Shown in pieces: positions 52,774 to 62,478 of a stretch of 64,000 bases of DNA. Below the pieces are notes generated by a model, which worked only from the letters and a program-made list of their open reading frames with translations, was not told where the DNA came from and did not search any database. The position numbers were made by a program, and so were the translations under genes. Source of the DNA: Myxococcales bacterium (GTDB lineage: Bacteria > Myxococcota > UBA727 > VGSZ01); contig JAHFED010000019.1 of the NCBI GenBank assembly GCA_023248635.1, positions 31,901 to 95,900 on the forward strand. Reading direction: 5' to 3'. The number at the start of each line of letters is the position of its first letter. Position 1 is the stretch's first letter.

Positions 52774-54096
52774 GTGCACATCGTCGCCATAGGCAAGACC
52801 GACGTCGGGCTGAAGCGCGACCACAACGAGGATCAACTCCTCATGGACCCGGGCCTCGGCCTCTACGTCGTGTGTGACGGGATGGGAGGGCACGCCGCCG
52901 GCGAAGTCGCCTCGGCCCACGCTGTCAAAACCGTGCAGCGCGTCTTGCAAGAGCAGCAAGCGCTGATCGACGAAGCCAAGCGCGACGTCGGCGACGCCCG
53001 CGATCGGCTGGTCACCGCCGTCGAAGTCGCCGTCAACACGGCCTGCTCTGAGATCTTCAACATGGCCACCAAGGACACCGGCAAGGCGGGCATGGGCACC
53101 ACCTTGGTGATGATGGTCGTCGTCGGCGGCAAGGGTTTGATGGGTCACGTCGGCGACAGCCGCCTCTACATGGTGCGCGCGGGTCAGATCCACCAGCTCA
53201 GCGAGGACCACAGCTACACCTCCGAGATGGTCAAGCGGGGCAAGATGACCCGCGAGCAGGCCCGCTCCTCGCCCTACGCCAACGTGATCACCCGCGCCGT
53301 CGGCATCCAGAAGAACGTCCAAGTCGATACGCTGCTCTTCGACATCATCCCCGGTGACACCTTCCTGCTCTGCAGCGACGGGCTGCACGGCTACTACGAC
53401 GACCCCAACGATCTGGCCGACAGCCTCGGCGGCACAGACACTGAGAAGGTTCCCGACACCCTCATCCAGACCGCCAACAACCGCGGCGGCAAAGACAACA
53501 TCACCGCTGTCGTGCTGCGCGCCGTCGCCGACGCCAGCGATCGCGCCCTCGAGGAGGCCCGCGCCACCGAGGTCAACCTCAAGCTCGACACCCTCAAGAA
53601 GATCCCGCTGTTTCGGTACCTCACCTACCAAGAGTTGGTGAAGGTCTTGAACATCACCTATCTCGAGACCTACGAAGCCGGCGCCCAGATCATCAAAGAG
53701 GGCGACTCCGGCGAAGAACTGTACATCGTGCTGGCGGGCCGCGTCGTCGTCAGCCGCGGGAGCCAAGAGATCGTCGAGCTGCATCCAGGCGTACATTTTG
53801 GCGAAATGGCCCTGGTCGACCAATCCCCGCGTTCGGCCACGGTGACCGCGCGAGATCCGACTCGTTTGCTCGTGGTCCAGCGGCGCTCCTTTTATACATT
53901 GATTCGCAAGGAGCCGGTGCTCGCCGTCAAGCTGCTGTGGAGCTTCGTGCAGGTGCTCTCGCGCCGTCTGCGCGAAACCAACGAGCAGCTCTCCGGCGCC
54001 CGCACAGCACTCGAAAGCCGCGATCTCCCTTTCATGGAGATCGAAGACATCGACGACAACGAGGTCACCCGTCCTCCGGGCAAAGCCGCCGGCTGA
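52774..54096 (+). CDS. PP2C protein phosphatase fused to a cyclic-nucleotide-binding domain
   Basis: About 440 residues. The PPM/PP2C domain (1-255) keeps its metal residues: KRDHNEDQ, VVCDGMGGHAAGE, HVGDSRLYMVR, LLCSDGL and RGGKDNITAVVL. A cNMP-binding domain follows (about 280-395): FRYLTYQELVKVLNI, EGDSGEELYIVLAGRVVVS, HFGEMALVDQSPRSATVTA, with the phosphate-binding cassette Arg present. It probably dephosphorylates Ser/Thr-phosphorylated proteins under nucleotide control. The start is GTG 52774, six bases after GAGGG; an upstream in-frame start at 52708 would add 22 residues. It is a natural opponent of the kinase at 47794. Confidence 0.92.
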   Translation: MHIVAIGKTDVGLKRDHNEDQLLMDPGLGLYVVCDGMGGHAAGEVASAHAVKTVQRVLQEQQALIDEAKRDVGDARDRLVTAVEVAVNTACSEIFNMATKDTGKAGMGTTLVMMVVVGGKGLMGHVGDSRLYMVRAGQIHQLSEDHSYTSEMVKRGKMTREQARSSPYANVITRAVGIQKNVQVDTLLFDIIPGDTFLLCSDGLHGYYDDPNDLADSLGGTDTEKVPDTLIQTANNRGGKDNITAVVLRAVADASDRALEEARATEVNLKLDTLKKIPLFRYLTYQELVKVLNITYLETYEAGAQIIKEGDSGEELYIVLAGRVVVSRGSQEIVELHPGVHFGEMALVDQSPRSATVTARDPTRLLVVQRRSFYTLIRKEPVLAVKLLWSFVQVLSRRLRETNEQLSGARTALESRDLPFMEIEDIDDNEVTRPPGKAAG

Positions 54097-54138
54097 GCGT
54101 CCTTCTCAGCAGAGTTGTCCGCTGCGCAGCAGGTGCGC

Positions 54139-55056
54139 ATGCTTCCTCACATGTTCGCGTTGCTCGCCGCTGCCCTGCTGGCTGGCGCCCCCTGTCGGCC
54201 GCCGCTCGAGGTGCAGGGGCGCGAAGTGCCAGCCGCCGTCGTCGCCGAATTCGCTGCCGACGCCGACGATGTCATCGCTGACATCCGCTCGCGCCTGAGA
54301 AGCGAGAGCTGCGCGCCGATCAAGATCACGCTCGTGCCCGCCATGGAAGACGCCCCCGCCCTCGATCCTCCCTGGCATCTGCCCAGCTGGGCCGCCGGCG
54401 CCGCCGTTCCCCGCGATCGTCGCGTCGTCGTCGGCGTCACGGCCGGTCGGCAGATGCAGCGCTGGCACACCACCTTGGTGCACGAGCTCGCCCACGTCGC
54501 CAGCGCCGACGCCGCCGGGCTGCGACCCCTGCCGCGCTGGCTCGACGAAGGCATCGCTCGTGTCGTCGCCGGCGAGCACGGCATCGACGACCTCTCCGTA
54601 TTGGCGCGCGCCCGCGTCGCTGGCCGCCACTTGCCGCTGGCCTCGCTCGAGCGCGGGTTCCCGCCGGGGGCCGCCGATGCCGCACTGGCCTATGCCGAAA
54701 GCGGCCGCGCGGTCTCTTTGATCGAGGCCGTGCGACCGGGAGCAATCGAGGCCCTCTTGCAACACATGAAAGACGGCGACGACGTCGACGCCGCGCTGAT
54801 CAAGGTTACGGGTCGGGCGGTGTGGCAGCTCGATCACGACGTCGAAGCAAGCGTGTCCCCCTGGGCTGCGCTCGCGGTCCTGGGAACAGAGACCGATCTC
54901 GCCATGGCCGGTTGCGGGGTCGTCGTCGCCGTCGCCGGGGTACGGGCCCGGCGGCGTACCCGTGCGCGCATGCTTGCCCTCGATGACGGCGAAACAACTC
55001 GGCAGGCCCCAGCGGACGCCGTGCTCAGCCGTTGGACCGTGACTTCGTCGTCGTGA
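54139..55056 (+). CDS. Exported metallopeptidase (HEXXH, peptidase MA-like)
   Basis: About 305 residues with a hydrophobic leader. The zinc motif is HELAHVAS near residue 118, followed about 20 residues later by LPRWLDEGIAR, in which the Glu serves as the third ligand in gluzincins of the MA-like family. A membrane-like segment lies near 245-270 (DLAMAGCGVVVAVAGVRA) and a short basic tail follows. The start is ATG 54139 after AGCAGG; TTG 54115 is an alternative. Its gene is 12 bp upstream of the giant TPR gene. Confidence 0.82.
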   Translation: MLPHMFALLAAALLAGAPCRPPLEVQGREVPAAVVAEFAADADDVIADIRSRLRSESCAPIKITLVPAMEDAPALDPPWHLPSWAAGAAVPRDRRVVVGVTAGRQMQRWHTTLVHELAHVASADAAGLRPLPRWLDEGIARVVAGEHGIDDLSVLARARVAGRHLPLASLERGFPPGAADAALAYAESGRAVSLIEAVRPGAIEALLQHMKDGDDVDAALIKVTGRAVWQLDHDVEASVSPWAALAVLGTETDLAMAGCGVVVAVAGVRARRRTRARMLALDDGETTRQAPADAVLSRWTVTSSS

Positions 55057-55068
55057 TAACCGCAGAGG

Positions 55069-58000
55069 GTGAGTACCGAAGCCCCCGACGCTCCTGACCC
55101 CACGTCGCCGATGACGGATCCTCTGGGCCTCGCGGCCATCGAGGTGAGCACCGCCGAGGACCTCCCCAGCGCCGAGCCAGACTTCGAGATCGACGACGGC
55201 GCCGATGCAAGATCCGCCGTCTTGCAGGCAGAGCTTGCTCAAGCGCAGGCCACGGCACCCGCCGCGCCCATCGCGCCCGCGCTGCCCGTGGTGCCCAAGA
55301 CGACGCCGACGACGACGCCCCCGACGCCCGAGCGCCAAGGGGTGGTCCGGGAACGCATCGACGCCATCTCCAAGGAGGCCCGCGCGGCGGCCGCTGCTCG
55401 CAATGGCGGCGGCGCTGCGGCGCTGTGGTTCGAAGCCGGTCGCCTCCACGAGCACGAGCTGGGCAACAACCGCGAAGCCGCAGCGCACTACCAGGAGTCG
55501 CACAAGGCTGATCCCACTTACTTGCCCGTCATCCACGCCGCCCGCCGCCTGTTCGCGCAGCTCGGCAAGTGGGGCATGGTCTCCATGCTGCTCGACGAGG
55601 AATTGCGTCTGCCGGGGGCGCCCGTTGCCGACCTTTTGATCGAGAAGGCCCGCATCCACGAAGGCAAGCTGGCCCGCCCCGACGACGCCGTCGTCCTCTA
55701 CCGGCAGGTGCTCTCCATCGACCCCGCCCACCCCGTCGCCGTCGACGCCGTGGTCCGCGCGCTCTCCCAAAAAGGAGCCTTCGGCGACGTCGTCGAAGTG
55801 CTCCTGGCCGCCGTCGCCAGCGCTCCGCGGCCGGCGCTGAAGGCCGCGTGGCTGCTCGAGACCGCGCGCTTGACCGAAACGCGACTCAACGACGACGCCA
55901 CTGCCCTGGGCTTGGTCGAGCAGGCCGATGCGCTGATCCCCGATCGCAGACCGGTGTTCGAGATGCTGCGCCGGCTGTACGCCCGCCGCGGTGAGGTGGC
56001 CAAGCTCGCCTCCACGCTCGAACGCATGGCGGACGGAGCGGGATCTGCCGCCGAAGCCGTTGCCTTGCTCACCGAGCGCGCCCGCGTCGTCAGCGCCGCC
56101 GGAGAGGCGGCCTCCGAGCGCCAAGCCATCTCCTCTCTCGAAGAAGCCCGCGACCGCGCTCCCGCCGACACCCTTGTGCTGGCCGAGCTCTGCCGACTCT
56201 ACGAGCGCAACCAGATGTGGCCCTCCCTGGCCGACGCCGTCGAAGCCGTCGCCTTCGCCACCCAAGACAAGCGGGACCGGGCCGCCCTCTTCGCCGACGC
56301 CGGCCGCCTGGCCGAAGAACGCCTGTCAGAGACCGAGCGCGCGATCCGTCTGTACCGCGCCACCCTCGACGTCGACCCCGGCAACCAGACCGCCCTCGCC
56401 GCCCTCGGCCGCCTCTTTGCCAAGACCCGCCGCTTCGAGGACCTGAGCCACGTCTACGACGTGCAGCTCGCCGCCACTGTCGATCCCCAGCAGAAGATCC
56501 CGCTGCTCTTCAAGCACGCAGAGCTCCTGGCCTTCACCCTCGACGACGTCGACCACGCCTTGGCCTGCGTCTCTCAGATCCTGCAGCTGTCGCCGGGGTA
56601 TGTGCCGGCGGCCCGGCTGGCGGCATCGCTGTTCACCAAGCTCGGGCGCTTTGGCGACCTCGTGCAGGTGTGGGAGACCGAGCTGCAGCAGAACGTCGAC
56701 AAAGATCAGGGTCTGTACCTGCTCGAGAAGATCGCGGCGGTGTGTGAGGAGCAGCTCGCCTCGCCCGACAAGGCCATCGACGCCTACCAGCGCATGCTCA
56801 AGCTCAACCCCGGGTATCTGCCGGCGCTGCGCAGCCTGGGCCGTCTCTACTTCCTGCAAGAGAAGTGGGAGGAGCTCATCAAGGTCAACCTCGAGGAAGC
56901 ACAGTCGGTGTGGGATCCAAACCACGTCGTCTCGCTTTACTTCAGAAACGGCGAAGTGCTGGCGGATCGCCTGGGCCGCGTCGACGAAGCCATCGACGCC
57001 TTCAGCCGCGCGCTGCAGTTGATGCCCACCTACTTGCCCGCGCTCAAAGCCCTCGGCGCCATCTACGCGCGTGCTTCCCGCTGGGCCGACTTGATCGCGA
57101 TGCACAAGCAGGAGGCCGACGTCGCCCGCCGCAAGGAGCACCGCGCCCACCTCTTGTTCATCGCCGCCGAAATCGTTCATGACAAGATCGGTGACGCCCA
57201 GGCCGCCGTCGTCGCCTACCGCGAGGTGCTGGCCGAGGATCCCGCGCACCATCCGAGCATCCGCGCGCTGCAGCGCATCGCCCGCCAACAGGGCGACGGC
57301 TCCATGCTGCTCGAGGCCCTGGGCACCGAGCTCGGGGTGCTGAGCGACCCGCGCGATCGGGCGCTGCTGCGCTGTCGCATGGCCGAGATCCTCGATCGCC
57401 AGCTGCAACGCACCGACGACGCCCTGCTCGCCCTCGAAGAAGCGCTGCGCGAGGCCCCCAGCTTGCTCGCGGCCCACGAGCAGTTGATCACTTTGCTGGC
57501 CCGCCATGGGCGCTCAGCCGACGAAGCCGTCGCCCGCGAGCGCTCGGCGCACATCCAGCCTGATCCCGCGGGGCGCGTGGGGAACCTGCGCGCGCTGACC
57601 GACCTCTATCTCCACCGCCTCGACGACCCAGCCCGCGCCCTCGACGCCACCAACCGTTTGCTCGCTGAGGTCCCCGGCGACCGGGCCGCGCTGCGCCAAA
57701 ACCTGGTCTGTGCGCTGCGCCTGCGCGACTACTCAGCGGCCATCGCTGCCGGCGTACGCTTGGCCGCCGTCGAGCCATCGGCGTCCGAGGTGTGCAACCT
57801 CCACCTGCAGATCGCAGCTTGGCGCGAAGGCCACGTCGACCCGCCCCAGGATTCGCTGCCGGACTACGTCCGCATCCTCGAGTTTGCGCCGCACCACCCC
57901 ATTGCCCTGCACGCGCTCGAACGGGCCTACGTCGAACGCCAGGCCTGGGATGCGCTCTACGCGCTGTACGAACGGGAGGGCGAAGCCTTGGGCGGCGACG

Positions 58001-60339
58001 CGCGGGATCCCCGCCTCCTCGTCGACATCGGCATGAAGATGGGCGCCCTGGCCGAGCACCGCCTCGGCAAGCCCGAGCTGGCCCGCGCCTGCTATGAGCG
58101 CGCGCACAACGCCATGCGTGATTACCTGCCCGCCATCACGCGGCTGAAGGAGCTGTACGGCAAAGAAGGTCGCCCGCAGGATCAACTTCGGCTGCTGACC
58201 CTCGAAGCGCAGACGTCGAAGGATCCCGCCCACGCCATCGCCACCCTGCTCGAGGTTGGTGCCCTGCAGCGGGATAAGTTCGGCGACGTCGACGCCGCCG
58301 TCGAATGCTTCTGGCGCGTGCTCGATCGCGAGCCGCTGCACGCCCAGGCCCATCCGGCTCTCGAAGGCATGCTCCTGGCGGCGTCGCGCTGGGCCGATCT
58401 CGCGCGCCTGTACGAGAGGCGCGCCGACGCCCTCCCGGCGCAACCCAGTTCGCAGCCCCTGGTGCTCGAGCTGCTCTTGCGCGCGGCCCAATTGTGCGCC
58501 GAGCGCGTGGGCGACATCGTCGGACGCACCGAGGGGCTCCGTCTCTACGAGCGCGTGGCGGCTCTGGTTCCCGCGCATCCGACGGCGCTGCTGCACATCG
58601 GTACCCTCGCCTTTGCCCTGCAGAATTGGGATCGAGCCATCGCGGCCTACACCGCGGTCCTGCCGCTCGTCGTCGACCCCCTGGTGGCCGCGCCCGTGCA
58701 CTTCCACCTCGCGCTGATCTTCGTCGAGCACCGCGTCGACGGCGCTCGCGCCGTGAGCCACCTCAGCGCCGGCCTGACGCTGCAGCCGGACAACCGCGGC
58801 GCGCGCGCGTTGCTGGCCCGTGCCTACGTCGCCGCCGGGAGTCCAGCGCTGGCGCTGCAGACCTACCAGCAGCTCGCCGAGACCGCCGCCGACGTCGTCG
58901 AAAAGCGCGGCTTGCACCTGCTGATGGCGCGTTTGCTCGACAGCGTGCTGGGCGATCCCGGTCAGGCTGCGGCCCAGCTCGAGGCGGCCCTGGCGCTCAC
59001 CGAGGACCACGCTGCCCAACAAACGGCCCTCGACGAAATCGCTGCTCTGTACGAGCGCGCGGGCAACCTGCAGGGCCTGATCGACTCCACCACGCGCCAA
59101 GCAGAAGCGGTGGCGTCGTCGTCGCCGCGCCGGGCCGCCGAGCTGCATTTTCGCAACGCGCCCCTCGCCCTCGACAAGCTCAACAACGCCGAGCTCGCGC
59201 TCAAATGCGCCCGCCGCGCGCTCGAGCTGGCGCCCGACGTCATCGAGATCCGCGGCTTCGTCGCCGACCTCTTCACCAAGACCGGCGCCCAACCGCTCTT
59301 GGCCATCGAGGAGCACCGCCGCATCTTTCGCGCCGGCCGCGTGCGGGTTCCGTCGCTGCGCGCTCTCTATCGAGGATGGGGCCAGCAGCGGGCCCACGAT
59401 CGATCCTTCTGCGTCGCCGAAATCCTCTCGTTTTTGGCGGCGGCCGACGACGGCGAAGAGCTCTTCTTCACCGACAACAAAAAGCGCGTGAAGAAGGACT
59501 CGAGTGAAGCCCTGAGCGGCCCCCAGTTGACGTCGTGGCTCACCCATCCAGCGCAGCGCAACGTCATCCGCGAGATCTTGGTCGCCTGCGCTGCGGACCT
59601 GTCGAAAGTCATGGCCGCCGACGACCTGGAGGTCCTCGACAAGAAGCACATCTTGAAGGCCAAGGCCGACGACCCGCTGCGCACCCTGGCCGACAACCTC
59701 GCGCTCAACCTCGGTGTCAGCGGCTTCGACGTCTGGCGCAGCCAAACGCGCAAGAATCGCGTCGAAGCCTTGTCGTCGTCGCCGCCCGTCATCTCCGTCG
59801 GCACCGACGTCACCCGCACCCACCCCACCCGCGAGCAGCGCTTCTTGCTCGGCAGCAAGCTGATGGCGTTGCAGTCGGGGCATCATCTGCTGCGCGGGCT
59901 CGACGCGCGGGGGCTCGGATTGCTGCTGACGGGCATTGGGCGCTCCATCGACAAGACCTTTCCGGCTTTGGCCATCACCGACGCTCCCGAGATCGACGCC
60001 CTGAGCAAGAAGATCGCGAGTGCGATGTCGCGCAAAGCCCGTGGACTGGTGACCGAGCCCCTGTCGGCGTTGGCCGCCAAGCCGCGCGCCGTCGACCTCG
60101 CTGCTTACCTGCAGGCGATGCCCTTCACCGAAAACCGCGCGGGACTGGTCTTGTGCGGGGCCTTCGACGCCGCCGTCCGCCTGGTCGCCCGGGAGTCCAA
60201 CGCGACCCTCGCTGGCGACACCCAGGCCATGGTGCTGGCGCTCGAGGGCAATGCGCAGCTGGCCGATCTCGTGGGCTTCGCGCTCTCCGACGATTTCTTT
60301 CAGGCGCGGCAGACCCTGCGCCTCGCCATCGACACCTGA
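55069..60339 (+). CDS. Very large TPR repeat protein
   Basis: 1756 residues from GTG 55069 (ATG 55111 is an alternative). No signal peptide or membrane segment was seen, so it is probably cytoplasmic. After a disordered acidic and Pro/Thr-rich N-terminus (1-110), TPR-like helical repeats run to about residue 1430, many of the form AIDAYQRMLKLNPGYLPALRSLGRLY. A different C-terminal domain of about 300 residues follows (DDLEVLDKKHILKAKADDPLRTLADNLALNLGV...), resembling the C-terminal region found in several large Myxococcota TPR proteins. Likely a scaffold. It lies 12 bp after the peptidase gene and may be part of the same transcript. Confidence 0.88.
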   Translation: MSTEAPDAPDPTSPMTDPLGLAAIEVSTAEDLPSAEPDFEIDDGADARSAVLQAELAQAQATAPAAPIAPALPVVPKTTPTTTPPTPERQGVVRERIDAISKEARAAAAARNGGGAAALWFEAGRLHEHELGNNREAAAHYQESHKADPTYLPVIHAARRLFAQLGKWGMVSMLLDEELRLPGAPVADLLIEKARIHEGKLARPDDAVVLYRQVLSIDPAHPVAVDAVVRALSQKGAFGDVVEVLLAAVASAPRPALKAAWLLETARLTETRLNDDATALGLVEQADALIPDRRPVFEMLRRLYARRGEVAKLASTLERMADGAGSAAEAVALLTERARVVSAAGEAASERQAISSLEEARDRAPADTLVLAELCRLYERNQMWPSLADAVEAVAFATQDKRDRAALFADAGRLAEERLSETERAIRLYRATLDVDPGNQTALAALGRLFAKTRRFEDLSHVYDVQLAATVDPQQKIPLLFKHAELLAFTLDDVDHALACVSQILQLSPGYVPAARLAASLFTKLGRFGDLVQVWETELQQNVDKDQGLYLLEKIAAVCEEQLASPDKAIDAYQRMLKLNPGYLPALRSLGRLYFLQEKWEELIKVNLEEAQSVWDPNHVVSLYFRNGEVLADRLGRVDEAIDAFSRALQLMPTYLPALKALGAIYARASRWADLIAMHKQEADVARRKEHRAHLLFIAAEIVHDKIGDAQAAVVAYREVLAEDPAHHPSIRALQRIARQQGDGSMLLEALGTELGVLSDPRDRALLRCRMAEILDRQLQRTDDALLALEEALREAPSLLAAHEQLITLLARHGRSADEAVARERSAHIQPDPAGRVGNLRALTDLYLHRLDDPARALDATNRLLAEVPGDRAALRQNLVCALRLRDYSAAIAAGVRLAAVEPSASEVCNLHLQIAAWREGHVDPPQDSLPDYVRILEFAPHHPIALHALERAYVERQAWDALYALYEREGEALGGDARDPRLLVDIGMKMGALAEHRLGKPELARACYERAHNAMRDYLPAITRLKELYGKEGRPQDQLRLLTLEAQTSKDPAHAIATLLEVGALQRDKFGDVDAAVECFWRVLDREPLHAQAHPALEGMLLAASRWADLARLYERRADALPAQPSSQPLVLELLLRAAQLCAERVGDIVGRTEGLRLYERVAALVPAHPTALLHIGTLAFALQNWDRAIAAYTAVLPLVVDPLVAAPVHFHLALIFVEHRVDGARAVSHLSAGLTLQPDNRGARALLARAYVAAGSPALALQTYQQLAETAADVVEKRGLHLLMARLLDSVLGDPGQAAAQLEAALALTEDHAAQQTALDEIAALYERAGNLQGLIDSTTRQAEAVASSSPRRAAELHFRNAPLALDKLNNAELALKCARRALELAPDVIEIRGFVADLFTKTGAQPLLAIEEHRRIFRAGRVRVPSLRALYRGWGQQRAHDRSFCVAEILSFLAAADDGEELFFTDNKKRVKKDSSEALSGPQLTSWLTHPAQRNVIREILVACAADLSKVMAADDLEVLDKKHILKAKADDPLRTLADNLALNLGVSGFDVWRSQTRKNRVEALSSSPPVISVGTDVTRTHPTREQRFLLGSKLMALQSGHHLLRGLDARGLGLLLTGIGRSIDKTFPALAITDAPEIDALSKKIASAMSRKARGLVTEPLSALAAKPRAVDLAAYLQAMPFTENRAGLVLCGAFDAAVRLVARESNATLAGDTQAMVLALEGNAQLADLVGFALSDDFFQARQTLRLAIDT

Positions 60340-60448
60340 ACGGCAGATGTAGGCGATAAAGACGCGTTGCACACAGTACTGATGCTTTGTGGTGCATTGC
60401 GTCCGCCGCCTTTTGTTCGCTGCCGCCGGTCCAGTACCCTTGGGGGAC

Positions 60449-61885
60449 ATGGTCCTTCGAGCTGTCAAGAACGCCTCCGAAGCAGACGTCATCGCCGTCG
60501 ACGTCTACTACGGACCTGAGCGCCTGCTGCTGTGCTCCAAGGGAACGCGCCTGTCGCCGGCGCTGGTGAAGAGGCTGCAGCAATACGGCGTCGTCGAAAT
60601 CGGTGTGCTCGGGGCGAGTCTCCCGGGCGAGGCCTCGTCGCTCTCTGATGAAGAGCAGGCCGCCATCGCCCGGAATGTTGCCCAGCGCTTCGTGTCGGTG
60701 CGCGAGAGCTCCTTCAGTCGGGCGCTGCAGGGGCACGCGGTGCGGGCGCTGGTCGCGCGGGGCATCCCCTGCACGACGATCAGCCCGCCTCTCCCGAGCG
60801 ATGCGTCGACCCCGAGCACCCAGGCGGTGGAGACCTGCAGCGTCGCTGCCTTCGTCGACCACATCGAGCAGATCCCCAGGCTCTCGCCCACCTACCACCG
60901 GCTCACGGCGCTCATCGGCAGCGACGAATGCAGCGCCCAGGCGGTGGCCCAGCTGACGCAAAGTGACCCGGGCCTGACGCTGAGCTTGCTCCGGCTCGCG
61001 AACAAGTCAGACCGCGTCAGGGGCCCGCCGGTGAGCACTGCCCAGCAGGCCATCGTCCGACTGGGGTTCAGGTCCGTCGCCGCCGTGGCCACCCGGCGCG
61101 CGGTGTCTGTGGCCGTCAAACAGTTTAGCGACGCCGCCTACGTCGAGATGTGGCGACACTCCTTCGCGGTGGCGTCGGTCGCCCGGTGCCTGGCGACCCG
61201 CTTCAAGAACGTGGACCCAGAGGAGGCCTTCACCCTGGGGCTCTTGCACGACATCGGGCAGATGCTCTTTCGCATGCACTACCACGCCGTCTACGACGCC
61301 GTCCTCGAGATGGCGGCGGCCACGGGATCGGTCGTCGACACCGAGCGAGAGGCCTTTGGCATCGATCACCAGGTGCTGGGCTACCTGCTCTGCCGGCGCT
61401 GGCATCTCCCCGAGATCTTCACCCAGTGCGTTCGCGCTCATCACACGCCCGATCAAGTGGAGGACTTCGGGGCGATGGCTGCTGTGGTGTCCTTGGCCGA
61501 GAGCATGGCGACGGCGTTGGGGCTCGGGGCCGTCGACGCCGAGCACGTCGGGTGGCTGGGCGAGAAAAACAAGCTCGTCGCATCGGTCAGCGCCGCGGAC
61601 TGGGAGGGCGTCTGCGCCGAGTCCTTGAGCGCCTTCGCGGAGTTCGAGGAGTATTATGGCCTGACCTTCGGCGAAGCCCCCTTGCCGCCCCCCGCCCCCC
61701 GCGCCGTCGCAGCTGCGCCGCACGCGACGAGCGCCTACCCACGGCCCCGGCGCCGGGGATGGGCTGCTCTGCGGGCCACCCGATGCTCAGCCCCCAGTCC
61801 TGCGGCGGCGGCGCAGGCACGGACCCGGCGTCGTCGAGCAAGGGACCAAGGCAGAGCGAATCACTTTCCGCCGGCGGCGGCGTAG
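60449..61885 (+). CDS. HDOD-domain signalling protein
   Basis: About 478 residues from ATG 60449; GTG 60389 would add 20. The N-terminal ~125 residues are of unknown type. An HDOD domain follows (about 130-350): SPTYHRLTALIGSDECSAQAVAQLTQSDPGLTLSLLRLANKS, VRLGFRSVAAVATRRAV, then LLHDIGQMLF with an HD pair kept and RRWHLPEIFTQCVRAHHTP. The C-terminal ~70 residues are Pro/Ala/Arg-rich and overlap the convergent gene by 25 bp. HDOD proteins act in signalling output, often with cyclic-di-GMP or two-component systems; the partner is not visible here. Confidence 0.88.
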   Translation: MVLRAVKNASEADVIAVDVYYGPERLLLCSKGTRLSPALVKRLQQYGVVEIGVLGASLPGEASSLSDEEQAAIARNVAQRFVSVRESSFSRALQGHAVRALVARGIPCTTISPPLPSDASTPSTQAVETCSVAAFVDHIEQIPRLSPTYHRLTALIGSDECSAQAVAQLTQSDPGLTLSLLRLANKSDRVRGPPVSTAQQAIVRLGFRSVAAVATRRAVSVAVKQFSDAAYVEMWRHSFAVASVARCLATRFKNVDPEEAFTLGLLHDIGQMLFRMHYHAVYDAVLEMAAATGSVVDTEREAFGIDHQVLGYLLCRRWHLPEIFTQCVRAHHTPDQVEDFGAMAAVVSLAESMATALGLGAVDAEHVGWLGEKNKLVASVSAADWEGVCAESLSAFAEFEEYYGLTFGEAPLPPPAPRAVAAAPHATSAYPRPRRRGWAALRATRCSAPSPAAAAQARTRRRRARDQGRANHFPPAAA

Positions 61886-62478
61886 GCCTTCTGTGCCTTC
61901 TGCATCTCGACGCGGGCGGCGCTGCAGGCCTGGTTCGCGATCGGAAGCTGCTGGTCGATGTCCCGGATGCCGGCCTCGGCCTGCCGACCCTTCAGGGCCG
62001 CGTCGTTGTAGCGCTCCTTGGCTGCCTCGAGCTTGGACCCCGTCTCGCCGGCGTTCTTCAGCGTCTCGTATTCGTCGCGCGCCGCCTTCTTTTCGATCAC
62101 AGAAGCGTCTCGTGCGGTGACCAGCTCCTGGCGTTGGGTGGTGAGCCCCGAGGCCCGGTTCTCGGCGGCGGCGAGCTTGTTGTAGGCCTCCATGTACGCG
62201 GTGCCGGGCTTGGGGGCGGCGGCGTGCTTCGCGGCTTCGGCGGGCAGGGCAGGGGCGCCGGCGCGGCCTTTGGCTCCCACGGCCGCGGCGCGCGAACGCT
62301 CGACGTCCTTGGCAGCACCCGACACCATCTGATCGTTGACGGCGGGGCGCGCGGCGGCGGCGGGGTGCGCGGCGGCCGGAGCGGCGACCTTGGCCGGGGT
62401 CAGGGTGTTGGACTGGGTGTGCTGGGCGTTGAGCGAGCGGGCGGGACGAGCGGCGGGGGTCGAGACGGCGGCGGACAT
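61861..62478 (-). CDS. Coiled-coil hypothetical protein
   Basis: 205 residues from ATG 62478. The first ~90 residues are Ala/Pro-rich and disordered; the last ~115 form a charged coiled coil (YNKLAAAENRASGLTTQRQELV, ASVIEKKAARDEYETLKNAGE). No signal peptide or membrane segment. Family not recognised. It converges on the HDOD gene. Confidence 0.75.
   Translation of the reverse strand: MSAAVSTPAARPARSLNAQHTQSNTLTPAKVAAPAAAHPAAAARPAVNDQMVSGAAKDVERSRAAAVGAKGRAGAPALPAEAAKHAAAPKPGTAYMEAYNKLAAAENRASGLTTQRQELVTARDASVIEKKAARDEYETLKNAGETGSKLEAAKERYNDAALKGRQAEAGIRDIDQQLPIANQACSAARVEMQKAQKAYAAAGGK

Noticed and set aside
57733..60492. 919-codon frame on the minus strand opposite the giant TPR gene
   Set aside because: Antisense shadow of the TPR coding sequence. 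No recognisable domain or ribosome site, and the sense strand encodes clear TPR repeats.
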